Source of the DNA: Bacteroidales bacterium | GTDB lineage: Bacteria > Bacteroidota > Bacteroidia > Bacteroidales > GCA-2748055 | NCBI GenBank assembly: GCA_021740585.1 | Contig: JAIOZM010000011.1 | Span: 1-64,000, forward strand | DNA length: 64,000 bases | Direction of reading: 5' to 3' | In this document: one piece after another, positions 15,699 through 25,370 of the stretch | Position numbering within the stretch: position 1 is the stretch's first letter | How the letters are laid out: every line of letters starts with the position of its first letter | Position numbers and translations under genes: made by a program | The notes under the pieces: model-generated | The model's database searches: none | What the model was told of the DNA's origin: nothing | What the model saw: only the letters and a program-made list of their open reading frames with translations

Positions 15699-17546
15699 AT
15701 GGGGAAAAAACCAAATATTGTTGAATTAGAGGAGGTTGTTGTAAAATTTGCCGGTGATTCCGGTGATGGTATGCAATTAACCGGCAGCCAGTTTTCTGAC
15801 ACATCTGCTTTTATTGGAAATGATCTGTCCACATTTCCTGATTATCCATCAGAGATAAGGGCCCCACAAGGTACCATTGCAGGAGTATCCGGATTTCAGG
15901 TTCATATCGGACATAAAAATGTTTCCACTCCGGGCGATTTGGCCGACGTGTTGATAGCAATGAATCCTGCTGCTCTCAGAACAAATATGAAATGGGTTAA
16001 GCCGGAAGCCACGATAATTATTGATATCGATAATTTTGACGATAAAAACTTCAAGAAAGCCGGATATGCTGATGATCCCTTAAATGATGGGAGTCTTGAA
16101 GGCTTTAACGTTATTCAGGCTCCTATTACCGAGCTTACACGAGCCACGACCAGTGAATTAGGACTTGACTCCAAAACTGCTGACAAAACAAAAAACCAGT
16201 TTGTTGCAGGTATATTGTTTTTCTTGTTTAACCGGGATATTTCAATAGGGGAGAAGTTTTTAAAAGATAAGTTTAAAAGTAAGCCAGAATTGGTTAAAGC
16301 AAATATTGCAGTGCTACAGGCAGGATTCAATTATGCCGAGACCATTGAGGCTTTCTCCACCACTTTTTTAGTCAACCCTTCGAAAAATAAAAAAGGCCTA
16401 TTCAGGAATATTAGTGGAAATCAGGCGACAGCCTGGGGACTTTTAGCCGCTTCGGAGAAAGCTGATATTGGAATTTTCCTGGGTTCCTACCCTATTACTC
16501 CGGCAACAGAGATATTGCAGGAATTGGCAAAAATGAAGCATTTAAATGCGTTGACTTTTCAGGCCGAAGACGAAATTGCCGGAATCTGTTCCGCCATTGG
16601 AGCTTCTTTTACGGGTAGATTGGCTGTTACAACCACTTCGGGTCCCGGACTTGCTCTAAAAGGTGAGGCTATAGGATTGGCTGTTATTACAGAGCTCCCT
16701 CTTGTTATCGTAAACGTTCAGAGAGGAGGCCCTTCCACTGGTTTGCCAACAAAAACAGAGCAAAGCGATTTAATGCAAGCCTTATATGGCAGAAACGGAG
16801 AAAGTCCCTGCATTGTAATTGCAGCCAGTAGCCCGGCAAATTGCTTTGATTATGCATATAAAGCCGCAAAACTTGCCTTGGAACATATGAGCCCTGTTAT
16901 ATTACTTACTGATGGTTATCTTGCCAACGGCTCGGAACTTTGGCATATCCCGGAAGTGAAAAATATGGAGGAAATCCATACAAATAAAGTTGAAGATAAT
17001 CATGCAGATTATTACCCCTATGTAAGAAATGAAGAGACACTCGCCAGACTTTGGGCTGTACCCGGACAGGAAGGTATGAGGCACCGTGTCGGAGGACTTG
17101 AAAAAGCTGATATCACCGGTGAAGTTTCTCATGATCCTATGAATCATCAGGTAATGGTTAATAAAAGACAGGCAAAAGTAGACCGGGTAGTGAACTATAT
17201 CCCTGAGCAGGAAATTATAGGCGAAAAAGAAGCTGATTTGCTTGTTATTGGTTGGGGAGGTACGTTTGGAGCTTTGTTTACTGCCGTTACTGAGTTGCAG
17301 GATGAAGGTCTCTCCATTAGCCTGGCACAGTTTAATTATATTAATCCTCTGCCAAAAAATACCGAGGAGGTATTGAAGAATTTCAAAACACGTGTTGTTT
17401 GTGAGTTAAATATGGGACAATTTGTAAATTACCTGAGATCAAAATTTCCTAATTACGATTACAAACAATACAATAAGGTACAAGGATTACCATTCATGAT
17501 TTCGGAATTAAAACTAAAGTTTAGGGAACTTCTTGAAAATAAATAA
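15699..17546 (+). CDS. korA: 2-oxoglutarate:ferredoxin oxidoreductase, fused gamma/alpha subunit
   Basis: The larger subunit of the CoA-dependent 2-oxoacid:ferredoxin oxidoreductase that interconverts 2-oxoglutarate and succinyl-CoA. Residues about 8-190 form the gamma domain (VVVKFAGDSGDGMQLTGSQFS). Residues about 235-600 form the alpha part (NQATAWGLLAASEKADIGIFLGSYPITPATEILQEL and TTTSGPGLALKGEAIGLAV). At 615 residues it is the usual fused KorA. It is two bases upstream of korB. Substrate choice (2-oxoglutarate rather than pyruvate) is by family resemblance. Confidence 0.92.
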   Translation: MGKKPNIVELEEVVVKFAGDSGDGMQLTGSQFSDTSAFIGNDLSTFPDYPSEIRAPQGTIAGVSGFQVHIGHKNVSTPGDLADVLIAMNPAALRTNMKWVKPEATIIIDIDNFDDKNFKKAGYADDPLNDGSLEGFNVIQAPITELTRATTSELGLDSKTADKTKNQFVAGILFFLFNRDISIGEKFLKDKFKSKPELVKANIAVLQAGFNYAETIEAFSTTFLVNPSKNKKGLFRNISGNQATAWGLLAASEKADIGIFLGSYPITPATEILQELAKMKHLNALTFQAEDEIAGICSAIGASFTGRLAVTTTSGPGLALKGEAIGLAVITELPLVIVNVQRGGPSTGLPTKTEQSDLMQALYGRNGESPCIVIAASSPANCFDYAYKAAKLALEHMSPVILLTDGYLANGSELWHIPEVKNMEEIHTNKVEDNHADYYPYVRNEETLARLWAVPGQEGMRHRVGGLEKADITGEVSHDPMNHQVMVNKRQAKVDRVVNYIPEQEIIGEKEADLLVIGWGGTFGALFTAVTELQDEGLSISLAQFNYINPLPKNTEEVLKNFKTRVVCELNMGQFVNYLRSKFPNYDYKQYNKVQGLPFMISELKLKFRELLENK

Positions 17547-17548
17547 TT

Positions 17549-18574
17549 ATGAGCGAAAATAGTGTAAGTATAACAGCTGCTGATTTTAAGGTTGATGGTT
17601 CCGTTAAATGGTGTGCCGGATGCGGTTCATTTTCTGTTTTGGCAACCATTAAAAACACTCTCCCACTTATTGGAGTTAAAAAAGAAAATATTGTTTTTGT
17701 GTCAGGAATCGGTTGTTCCTCCCGCTTTCCATACTATCTCAATACCTATGGATTTCATAGTCTGCACGGAAGAGCAACAGCAATAGCTTCCGGAGTTAAG
17801 GTGGCAAACCCCGATTTATCAGTATGGGTAGTTACAGGCGATGGTGATTCCATGGCAATCGGAGGAAACCATTTTATTCATATCGTCCGCAGAAATATTG
17901 ATGTGAACATTCTTCTTTTCAACAATAAAATTTACGGACTAACCAAAGGTCAATATTCACCAACCACTCCTATTGGAAGTGTTACCAAAACCTCTCCTGA
18001 CGGAACTATTGAGAGTCCTTTTAGTCCGGGAGAACTGGTTATGGGAGCCCAGGGTACTTTTTTTGCCAGGGTGGTAGATACCGATCCGAAAATGATGAAG
18101 GAAGTTTTTGTTGAAGCAGCAAATCATAAAGGCACAGCTGTGGTGGAAGCGCTTCAGAATTGTGTGATATTTGCCAATCAGATTCATAATGAAATTACCG
18201 GTCCTGATGTAAAACACGATCATCAGATTTATCTCAAGCATGGTGAGCCAATGATTTTTGGCAAAAATCGTGAGAAAGGCCTGATTCTAAAATCTAATAA
18301 ATTTGAAGTGGTTACTATAGGTGAAAACGGAATCACAGAAGCAGATATAGCTGTTCACGATGCGCACGACCCCATGCATTCTAATCATCATATGCTTGCC
18401 CGCATGGGATTACCAGAGTTTCCTGTTGCTTTGGGTGTTATCAGAGCCATTAAACAACCTGTTTACGAGACTATGTTGTATGAACAGGTAGCAATGAAAA
18501 AAGCCTCCGCGAAGATTAAAAGTGTAGATGAATTAATGAGAAGCGGTAATACTTTTATGATAAACGGAGAATAA
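17549..18574 (+). CDS. korB: 2-oxoglutarate:ferredoxin oxidoreductase, beta subunit
   Basis: The thiamine-diphosphate-binding subunit, 341 residues. KWCAGCGSFSVL near residue 16 and GIGCSSRFPYYL near 53 provide iron-sulfur cysteines, with another Cys in EALQNCVIFA. The TPP motif is VVTGDGDSMAIGGNHFIH (about 93-110) with downstream NNKIYGLTKGQYSPTT. No ferredoxin-like delta subunit is encoded nearby, as expected for two-subunit enzymes that use a separate ferredoxin. It is coupled to korA. Confidence 0.93.
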   Translation: MSENSVSITAADFKVDGSVKWCAGCGSFSVLATIKNTLPLIGVKKENIVFVSGIGCSSRFPYYLNTYGFHSLHGRATAIASGVKVANPDLSVWVVTGDGDSMAIGGNHFIHIVRRNIDVNILLFNNKIYGLTKGQYSPTTPIGSVTKTSPDGTIESPFSPGELVMGAQGTFFARVVDTDPKMMKEVFVEAANHKGTAVVEALQNCVIFANQIHNEITGPDVKHDHQIYLKHGEPMIFGKNREKGLILKSNKFEVVTIGENGITEADIAVHDAHDPMHSNHHMLARMGLPEFPVALGVIRAIKQPVYETMLYEQVAMKKASAKIKSVDELMRSGNTFMINGE

Positions 18575-18608
18575 GGAGCATTAGCTTTAAGATATTAAAA
18601 AAGTTTGA

Positions 18609-18668
18609 AAAACAGGGATTTGTTTAGTGAATAATTTTTCGCTGGATGAATCTCTGTTTTTTTTTCAT
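18609..18668 (+). terminator. Rho-independent terminator after korAB
   Basis: AAAACAGGGATT pairs with AATCTCTGTTTT (one G-U pair) and is followed by a run of T through 18664. It separates korAB from the giant ATP-grasp pair. Confidence 0.75.
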
Positions 18669-18698
18669 TAAATTTACTCGGTACCAAAAATCATTTCA

Positions 18699-21600
18699 AT
18701 GGATCTGCCAAAGAATGAAAATGATATTCAACGCCTGATGGAGGAGAAGCATGAGAGACTTAAAGAACTTTCATGCATAAATATAACGAATCAAATTATT
18801 CGTGAGGGGAAGGAAATTGAAGAAACACTCAGACGAATTGTACATATCTTACCCAAAGCATGGCAGTATCCCGGGAGTACCGTTGCACGAATATCCTTCA
18901 AAAACGGAGAATACAGATCGGCAGGATTTAAGGAGACCGAATGGAAGCTTTCACAATCTTTTACAACCATCGACAATTTCATTGGCGAAATAGATATCTT
19001 CTATCTGAAAAAGTTTGCCGATTCAGATGAAGGACCTTTTTTGCTCGAAGAGAGAAATTTAATAGATAATCTTGCCACTATTATTTGTAATTACCTCAAT
19101 ACTCTGGAAGCAAAGAAAATTTTACGGCAATCCAATCTGGGTGCACAAGTTGATCCTGAAGTAGGCGAATTTAAAAAGCCTGCAGATTTGACCAACAGGA
19201 AGTTGCTTCAAAAATTTTTGAATAAACAAAATGCCAATCGTGATATTTTTCATGATCTTATGCCATATAAAGTTAAGGAGATACTGTTAGTAGCCACACT
19301 TTACGATGCTTTTTCTATTGAGAAAGAAGGTAGATTTTCAGAGCATATTCTTGGAGAGTACCACCAGCTGAATTTAACTTCCATGCCCAGAGTAACAGGA
19401 GTTTCAAATTACGACGAGGCATTGATTCAACTAAATAAAAGGCATTACGATCTGGTTATACTCATGATTGGCAGTGACAGGGTAACGCCTTTAAAGCTTG
19501 CTAAAACAATAAAAAGTGAGTTTACCTATATACCGGTATATGTGCTATTGAATAACAATCTTGAGGTAAGTACTTTTAAATCTAAGAAAGAAAACTTTTA
19601 TTACATAGATAAACTTTTCGTTTGGAATGGTGACTCAACCATATTCTTTGCCATGGTCAAGCTTTTGGAAGATCGGGTAAATGTTGAGAACGATACCCAG
19701 ATTGGACTCGTTAAGGTAATTCTGCTGGTTGAAGATTCAGAAAAGTATTATTCGCGCTACCTGCCCTTATTATATAATTCTGTTATGGATCAGACCAAAC
19801 GAATTATTGATGACGTTTCTACCGATGACCTGTTCAAGGTTTTAAGACTGCGGGCACGCCCCAAAATTCTTTTAGCAACAAGCTATGAAGAGTCAATGGA
19901 AATTATAAAAAATTATGGTGAAAGCATATTATGTTTAATTACCGATGTAAAATTCTTCAAGGAAGGGAAATTAGACGATCAGGCAGGATTTCAACTGGTA
20001 AAACAAGTAAAAAGTCAATACCCGGCATTGCCCACAGTTATTCAATCATCCGATAATCAAAATTCAAAATTGGCTTTTGAGTTGAAGTCTATTTTCATCA
20101 ATAAAAATTCCGATACTTTAATCCAGGATATAAAAAGCTTTATCAGTCATCATCTCGGATTTGGGAACTTTGAGTACAGGGATCCGGGTGGAAGAAAAAT
20201 TGCAGAAGCCAGATCATTAAGGGAATTTGAAAAACAGATAGAAACTGTTCCTCTGGAATCCTTAATTTACCATGGAAAAAGAAATCATTTTTCGCTGTGG
20301 CTTATGGCCAGGGGCGAAATAAAAATAGCGAAGCTGATTAATCCTGTAAAAGTTTCTGATTTTGAAGATCCGAATGAATTCAGAAATTATCTGAAATATG
20401 CTATCAAAAAATACAGGAACGAATCCAATACGGGAAAAATAGTAAATTTTGAAGAATCGGCCCTTTTGGATGAAACAAATATTGTAAGTCTTGGAATGGG
20501 AGCTCTGGGTGGAAAGGGGAGAGGACTGGCATTTATTAATACCTTAATCTATAATCTGAATTTTTCAGATTTGATTGAAAACATAAATATACGTACCCCA
20601 CGAACTTCCTTCATTGGAACAGATGAGTTTGATATATTCCTGGAAAAGAATAACCTACATGACATTATTCATGGAGATTACAGCTATGAAGAGATAAAAG
20701 AAATGTTTATTAAAGGGGAATTGTCCTATCATCTGGAAAAAAAGTTGAAGGCACTTTTGAAAATTGAAACTAAACCTTTGGCCATAAGGTCCTCAAGTTT
20801 GTTGGAAGATAGTACCACTCAACCTTTTGCAGGAATTTTTGAAACATTCTTTTTGCCAAATAATAATGTTGATTTCGACATTAGATTTTCACAACTGACC
20901 GATGCCATTAAATTAGTTTATGCCTCCATATATTCGAATGAATCAAGATCCTATTTTACCGCAATAAATTATAAGCTGGAAGAAGAAAAAATGGGAATCG
21001 TAATTCAGGAAGTCGTAGGAAATCAATACGAAAATTATTTTTATCCTCATATTAGCGGAACGGCACAGTCGCATAATTATTATCCTGTAGCTCATATGGA
21101 GCCTGAGGATGGCTTTGCCATTGCGGCTCTCGGACTTGGTCACTATGTGGTTAGTGGTGAAAAGGCCCACCGTTTTTCACCTAAATATCCCAATCTGGAG
21201 ATCAATACACCCAAAATTTTGCTTCGCGATACACAGGTTGATTTTTTTGCTCTCGATTTACATAAACAGAATCTTGACCTTTTGCATGGCGGTTCTGAAA
21301 ATAATTTATCTCGCTTAAGCATTTCTGAAGCTGAAAAGCACGGAACTTTAAATCATATAGCATCTGTCTACGATCCTGATAATGATAGAATTATGCCCGG
21401 GCTAGATACCTACGGGCCAAGAATTATCGATTTTGCTGATATCCTAAAATACAATTATGCACCTCTGTCTGAAACCATAAATTTTATTCTCGATATAGGT
21501 AAAGAAGCTTTAGGTTGTCCGGTAGAAATAGAATATGGCTTAGATCTGAATAAATCGTTGAACGGAAAACCTTCTTTTTATCTTCTTCAAATTAAACCTT

Positions 21601-22187
21601 TACTTGGCAGTAGCGAAGAATATTCAATCGATCTTGACTCATTAAAAAAGGAAGAACTTATTGTTTTTGCTGAAAAAAGCATGGGAAATGGCAAGCTTAA
21701 TAACATCAGCGACTTGGTATATGTAAGAGAGGAGCATTTTGATAAGATGAAAACGAAAGACGTAGTGACAGAGATTAACCGCATAAATAATAAACTTCTA
21801 AACGAAAATCTCAGATATATACTCATTGGTCCCGGCAGATGGGGAACGAGGGATCCTTTTATTGGGATTCCGGTAGGTTGGGCAGATATTTCCGGAGCAA
21901 GAATTATTATAGAAACAAGTTTGCCAAATTTCCCATTAGATGCGTCCCTTGGCTCTCACTTTTTCCATAATGTCACTTCAATGAATATTGGTTATTTATC
22001 AATCCAATATTCTGCTGTAAATGAGTTCATTGACTGGGATTACATTAAACAACAGGAATTGGTTGAAGAAAGTAAGTATTTAAGACATGTACGCTTTAAA
22101 GAACCTCTCTGTGTACTTATGGATGGTAAGAAACGGATTTCAGTAATATATAAAGATATTTATTCAAAAAAGATTTCAGAATTGTAA
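18699..22187 (+). CDS. GAF / receiver / PEP-synthase-type ATP-binding giant protein (paralog 1)
   Basis: A 1162-residue soluble protein. Residues 1-140 look like a GAF domain. About 188-300 is a degenerate receiver-like fold (KEILLVATLYDAFSI). About 340-490 is a fuller receiver with VILLVEDSEKYYS, CLITDVKFF (likely phospho-acceptor Asp) and IFINKNSDT (Lys). From about 595 the PPDK/PEP-synthase ATP-binding domain begins: LGGKGRGLAF, PLAIRSSSLLEDS (about 692) and QPFAGIFETFF. The end has IGPGRWGTRDPF (about 1042) and GSHFFHN with a conserved His at 1087. The canonical phosphohistidine swivel motif and the PEP/pyruvate barrel are not visible, so it is not a complete PEP synthase. It lies two bases upstream of its paralog. 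Confidence 0.8.
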   Translation: MDLPKNENDIQRLMEEKHERLKELSCINITNQIIREGKEIEETLRRIVHILPKAWQYPGSTVARISFKNGEYRSAGFKETEWKLSQSFTTIDNFIGEIDIFYLKKFADSDEGPFLLEERNLIDNLATIICNYLNTLEAKKILRQSNLGAQVDPEVGEFKKPADLTNRKLLQKFLNKQNANRDIFHDLMPYKVKEILLVATLYDAFSIEKEGRFSEHILGEYHQLNLTSMPRVTGVSNYDEALIQLNKRHYDLVILMIGSDRVTPLKLAKTIKSEFTYIPVYVLLNNNLEVSTFKSKKENFYYIDKLFVWNGDSTIFFAMVKLLEDRVNVENDTQIGLVKVILLVEDSEKYYSRYLPLLYNSVMDQTKRIIDDVSTDDLFKVLRLRARPKILLATSYEESMEIIKNYGESILCLITDVKFFKEGKLDDQAGFQLVKQVKSQYPALPTVIQSSDNQNSKLAFELKSIFINKNSDTLIQDIKSFISHHLGFGNFEYRDPGGRKIAEARSLREFEKQIETVPLESLIYHGKRNHFSLWLMARGEIKIAKLINPVKVSDFEDPNEFRNYLKYAIKKYRNESNTGKIVNFEESALLDETNIVSLGMGALGGKGRGLAFINTLIYNLNFSDLIENINIRTPRTSFIGTDEFDIFLEKNNLHDIIHGDYSYEEIKEMFIKGELSYHLEKKLKALLKIETKPLAIRSSSLLEDSTTQPFAGIFETFFLPNNNVDFDIRFSQLTDAIKLVYASIYSNESRSYFTAINYKLEEEKMGIVIQEVVGNQYENYFYPHISGTAQSHNYYPVAHMEPEDGFAIAALGLGHYVVSGEKAHRFSPKYPNLEINTPKILLRDTQVDFFALDLHKQNLDLLHGGSENNLSRLSISEAEKHGTLNHIASVYDPDNDRIMPGLDTYGPRIIDFADILKYNYAPLSETINFILDIGKEALGCPVEIEYGLDLNKSLNGKPSFYLLQIKPLLGSSEEYSIDLDSLKKEELIVFAEKSMGNGKLNNISDLVYVREEHFDKMKTKDVVTEINRINNKLLNENLRYILIGPGRWGTRDPFIGIPVGWADISGARIIIETSLPNFPLDASLGSHFFHNVTSMNIGYLSIQYSAVNEFIDWDYIKQQELVEESKYLRHVRFKEPLCVLMDGKKRISVIYKDIYSKKISEL

Positions 22188-22189
22188 AT

Positions 22190-25100
22190 ATGAAAGAGCC
22201 TCTTCATTTAAAACATAATGCTTTTGATTTGCCCTCATTGGATTTTAGTATGACTGAGTTCGGTGGCTTAATGCAAAAACGTATCCGAACCGTATTAATT
22301 ATCAGCAGTAATTACGACTTCTTTATGTTGGAGGAGGATGGTAGAATCGATGAGCAGATTTTTAATGAATATGTATCGCTTAATCTTAGATACCCCCCTG
22401 TTTTTGTGAAAGCCAGCAGTGCAAAAATGGCATTCGAAGTTCTTGAGCGCGAGGAAGTGGATCTCATCCTCGAGATGTTAAATATTGGAGATGTAGATAC
22501 TTTTGATCTGGCCAAACTGATAAAAGAATCATTTCCTAAAATTCCAATTGTAGTGCTTACCCACTACAACAGGGAGGTGTCTTTGAAGTTACAGAATGAG
22601 GACCTTTCAGGGATTGATTATGTTTTCTGTTGGCTGGGGAATGCCGATCTTCTGCTGGCAATCATAAAACTGATAGAAGACAAAATGAATGCAGAGTACG
22701 ATGTTGATGTAGTTGGGGTACAAACAATTATTCTTGTTGAAGATTCTATTAGATACACCTCTGTATATCTTCCATTGCTTTATAAAATTATTCTGAAGCA
22801 ATCGAGGGAATTTATGAAGGAGGCTTTAAATGAACACCAGAAAATGTTACGTATGAGGGGAAGACCAAAAATTCTCCTTGCCAAAACATATGATGAGGCT
22901 CTGGCTCTTTATAAAAAGTATAAAGAAAATGTACTTGGGATTATTTCAGATGTAAGTTTTAAGGTGAACAATGAGCGGGATGCCAGAACCAAAGAAGGAC
23001 TAAAGTTATGTAAGGTGGTAAGAGAAGAAGATCCATATATTCCCTTCCTTTTGCAATCATCGGATGTGTCTAATCAAATTGCTGCCCAGGAGTTAAACGT
23101 TGGTTTCCTTCACAAATACTCCAAAACGCTTTCTATAGAATTGAGAAATTTTATTATCAGGAATTTTGCATTTGGTGAGTTTATATTCAGAGACCCTAAT
23201 ACTTTTAAAGAATTAAGTCGCGCTGCAGATTTGCAAGCATTGCAGCAACTAATACTTGAAATTCCCGACAATGTTTTGGAATATCATATCTCAAAGAATG
23301 ATTTCTCAAAGTGGCTAAACGCGCGGGCAATTTTTCCTGTGGCTCAGCTTCTTAAATATTTGAGAGCGGAAGATTTTAAGAAACTTGACGATATCAGGAA
23401 TTACATTTATGAAGCTATTGCAAGTTTCAGAATAAGCAAGGGCAGAGGTGTAATTGCTGAGTTTGATAAATCTAATTACGATGAATACCTTACATTTACA
23501 AGAATCGGCGAGGGCTCAATTGGTGGAAAAGCAAGAGGTCTGGCATTCGTGAATTCCGTTATTAAAAAACATAATCTGTTTAATAAGTTTAATAATGCTT
23601 TAATTACCATTCCCCGCACCGTGGTTCTTAGTACAGATGTTTTCGATGAGTTTATGGAAAATAATGATTTGTACAAAATTGGACTTTCCGATTTAAGTGA
23701 TGAGGAAATCCTGAATCATTTTATTAAAGCGAAATTGCCCGGATGGCTTCATCAGGATTTATATGCATTTGTATCTGTAATAAGTAATCCTATTGCCATA
23801 CGATCCTCATCCAAACTTGAAGACAGTCATTATCAGCCTTTTGCCGGAGTTTATTCAACTTACATGATCCCTTGTGTCAAGTCTGACCATGCGCTTACCA
23901 TCAGAATGCTTTCTGATGCGATAAAGTCTGTTTATGCTTGTGTCTATTACAGATCGAGTAAAGCATATATGGAGGCAACTTCTAATGTTATCGACGAGGA
24001 AAAAATGGGTATTATTCTTCAGGAAGTATGTGGAACTACCACCGATAATTTATTTTATCCTACCATATCCGGAGTAGCCCGATCCATTAATTTTTATCCA
24101 GTTGGACCTGAAAAACCAGCCGATGGGATATGCAATATCGCCTATGGTTTGGGTAAATATATTGTTGACGGAGGTATATCCCTAAGGTTCTCGCCCCGTT
24201 TCCCAAGAAATATTTTACAACTTTCTTCACCCGAAACTATTCTTAGGGATACCCAGAAGTATTTCTATGCTCTCGACCTAAACTCCGATAGTTTTGTTAC
24301 CTCAACAAATGATGCAATAAATCTCAAAAAGTTGAGGATAAGAGAAGCTAAAAATGATCCTTCCCTGAAGCATGCCATATCATATTATGATTACGATACA
24401 AATATGGTTCGCGATGGTTACTCAGATAAGGCCAAAAAGGTGATTTCTTTTTCCAATGTATTAAAGCATGAAGTGTTTCCCCTGGCAGAAATTTTATCAA
24501 CGCTTTTGGAAGTAGGACAAAAAGAAATGAATCTGCCCATTGAAATTGAATTCGCGGTGGATTTGAATGTTAAAAAAGGACTGCCCGGGATATTTAACTT
24601 TTTGCAAATCAGACCCATCGTGGAGAATGATCAGACCAAAATTTTTGAGATGGGGGATATAGACGAGTCCGAAGCATTAATATTTTCAAATTCAGCACTT
24701 GGAAACGGCGAATTCACAGGTATTTTCGATTTTGTTTATGTAAGGCCCGAGAAGTTTGAGGCAGCAAATAATTCTAAGATCGCTTCGATAATTGATAACA
24801 TTAACGATAAATTTAAGGAAATGGGCCGGAATTATGTTCTGGTAGGTCCGGGAAGATGGGGCTCTTCTGATCCCTGGTTGGGGATTCCGATTAGTTGGGC
24901 GCAGATTTCTGAGGCTCGCATCATAGTTGAATCAGGGCTGGCAAATTACAGGATTGATCCGAGTCAGGGTACCCACTTTTTCCAAAACCTTACCTCCTTC
25001 GGTGTAGGCTATCTCACCATTAATCCATTTATTAATGATGGCGTTTATGATATCGACTTTCTGAATAGTAAGAAAGCTTGTTATGAGGATCAGTATGTAA

Positions 25101-25195
25101 GACATATTCGTTTTGAAAAGGAAATGAAGATAATTATTGACGGCAGAAATACCAAGGGAGTAATTTATAAACCTGATTGTGGGGAAATTGAATAA
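22190..25195 (+). CDS. Receiver / PEP-synthase-type ATP-binding giant protein (paralog 2)
   Basis: A 1001-residue paralog of the previous protein without its N-terminal GAF region. About 30-150 is the degenerate receiver-like part (RTVLIISSNYDFFMLEEDG). About 178-320 is the fuller receiver (TIILVEDSIRYTS, GIISDVSFK, FLHKYSKTL). From about 437 the ATP-binding domain has IGGKARGLAFVNS, PIAIRSSSKLEDS (about 534) and QPFAGVYSTYM. VGPGRWGSSDPW lies near 885 and GTHFFQN places the conserved His at 929. It starts two bases after the stop of paralog 1, so the pair is translationally coupled and may form a hetero-complex. The reaction is unknown. Confidence 0.8.
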   Translation: MKEPLHLKHNAFDLPSLDFSMTEFGGLMQKRIRTVLIISSNYDFFMLEEDGRIDEQIFNEYVSLNLRYPPVFVKASSAKMAFEVLEREEVDLILEMLNIGDVDTFDLAKLIKESFPKIPIVVLTHYNREVSLKLQNEDLSGIDYVFCWLGNADLLLAIIKLIEDKMNAEYDVDVVGVQTIILVEDSIRYTSVYLPLLYKIILKQSREFMKEALNEHQKMLRMRGRPKILLAKTYDEALALYKKYKENVLGIISDVSFKVNNERDARTKEGLKLCKVVREEDPYIPFLLQSSDVSNQIAAQELNVGFLHKYSKTLSIELRNFIIRNFAFGEFIFRDPNTFKELSRAADLQALQQLILEIPDNVLEYHISKNDFSKWLNARAIFPVAQLLKYLRAEDFKKLDDIRNYIYEAIASFRISKGRGVIAEFDKSNYDEYLTFTRIGEGSIGGKARGLAFVNSVIKKHNLFNKFNNALITIPRTVVLSTDVFDEFMENNDLYKIGLSDLSDEEILNHFIKAKLPGWLHQDLYAFVSVISNPIAIRSSSKLEDSHYQPFAGVYSTYMIPCVKSDHALTIRMLSDAIKSVYACVYYRSSKAYMEATSNVIDEEKMGIILQEVCGTTTDNLFYPTISGVARSINFYPVGPEKPADGICNIAYGLGKYIVDGGISLRFSPRFPRNILQLSSPETILRDTQKYFYALDLNSDSFVTSTNDAINLKKLRIREAKNDPSLKHAISYYDYDTNMVRDGYSDKAKKVISFSNVLKHEVFPLAEILSTLLEVGQKEMNLPIEIEFAVDLNVKKGLPGIFNFLQIRPIVENDQTKIFEMGDIDESEALIFSNSALGNGEFTGIFDFVYVRPEKFEAANNSKIASIIDNINDKFKEMGRNYVLVGPGRWGSSDPWLGIPISWAQISEARIIVESGLANYRIDPSQGTHFFQNLTSFGVGYLTINPFINDGVYDIDFLNSKKACYEDQYVRHIRFEKEMKIIIDGRNTKGVIYKPDCGEIE

Positions 25196-25370
25196 AAACC
25201 AATTTGTTTTTTACTAAAAAGAAATGATTTTAATCACATTTTTAACATGCTTAAAATCATATATTTATTAGGCTGTATAATTTGGATATCTTCACTAATA
25301 AATTCAATTTTACATGGCCGTTTAGACCTGATTTATTTCTTTAAAAAGTAATTCTTAAAAAAAATAAGCT

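Noticed and set aside
18699-25195. Calling the two giants phosphoenolpyruvate synthases
   Set aside because: Only the ATP-binding domain is recognisable; the His swivel and PEP/pyruvate domains needed for that reaction are not visible.
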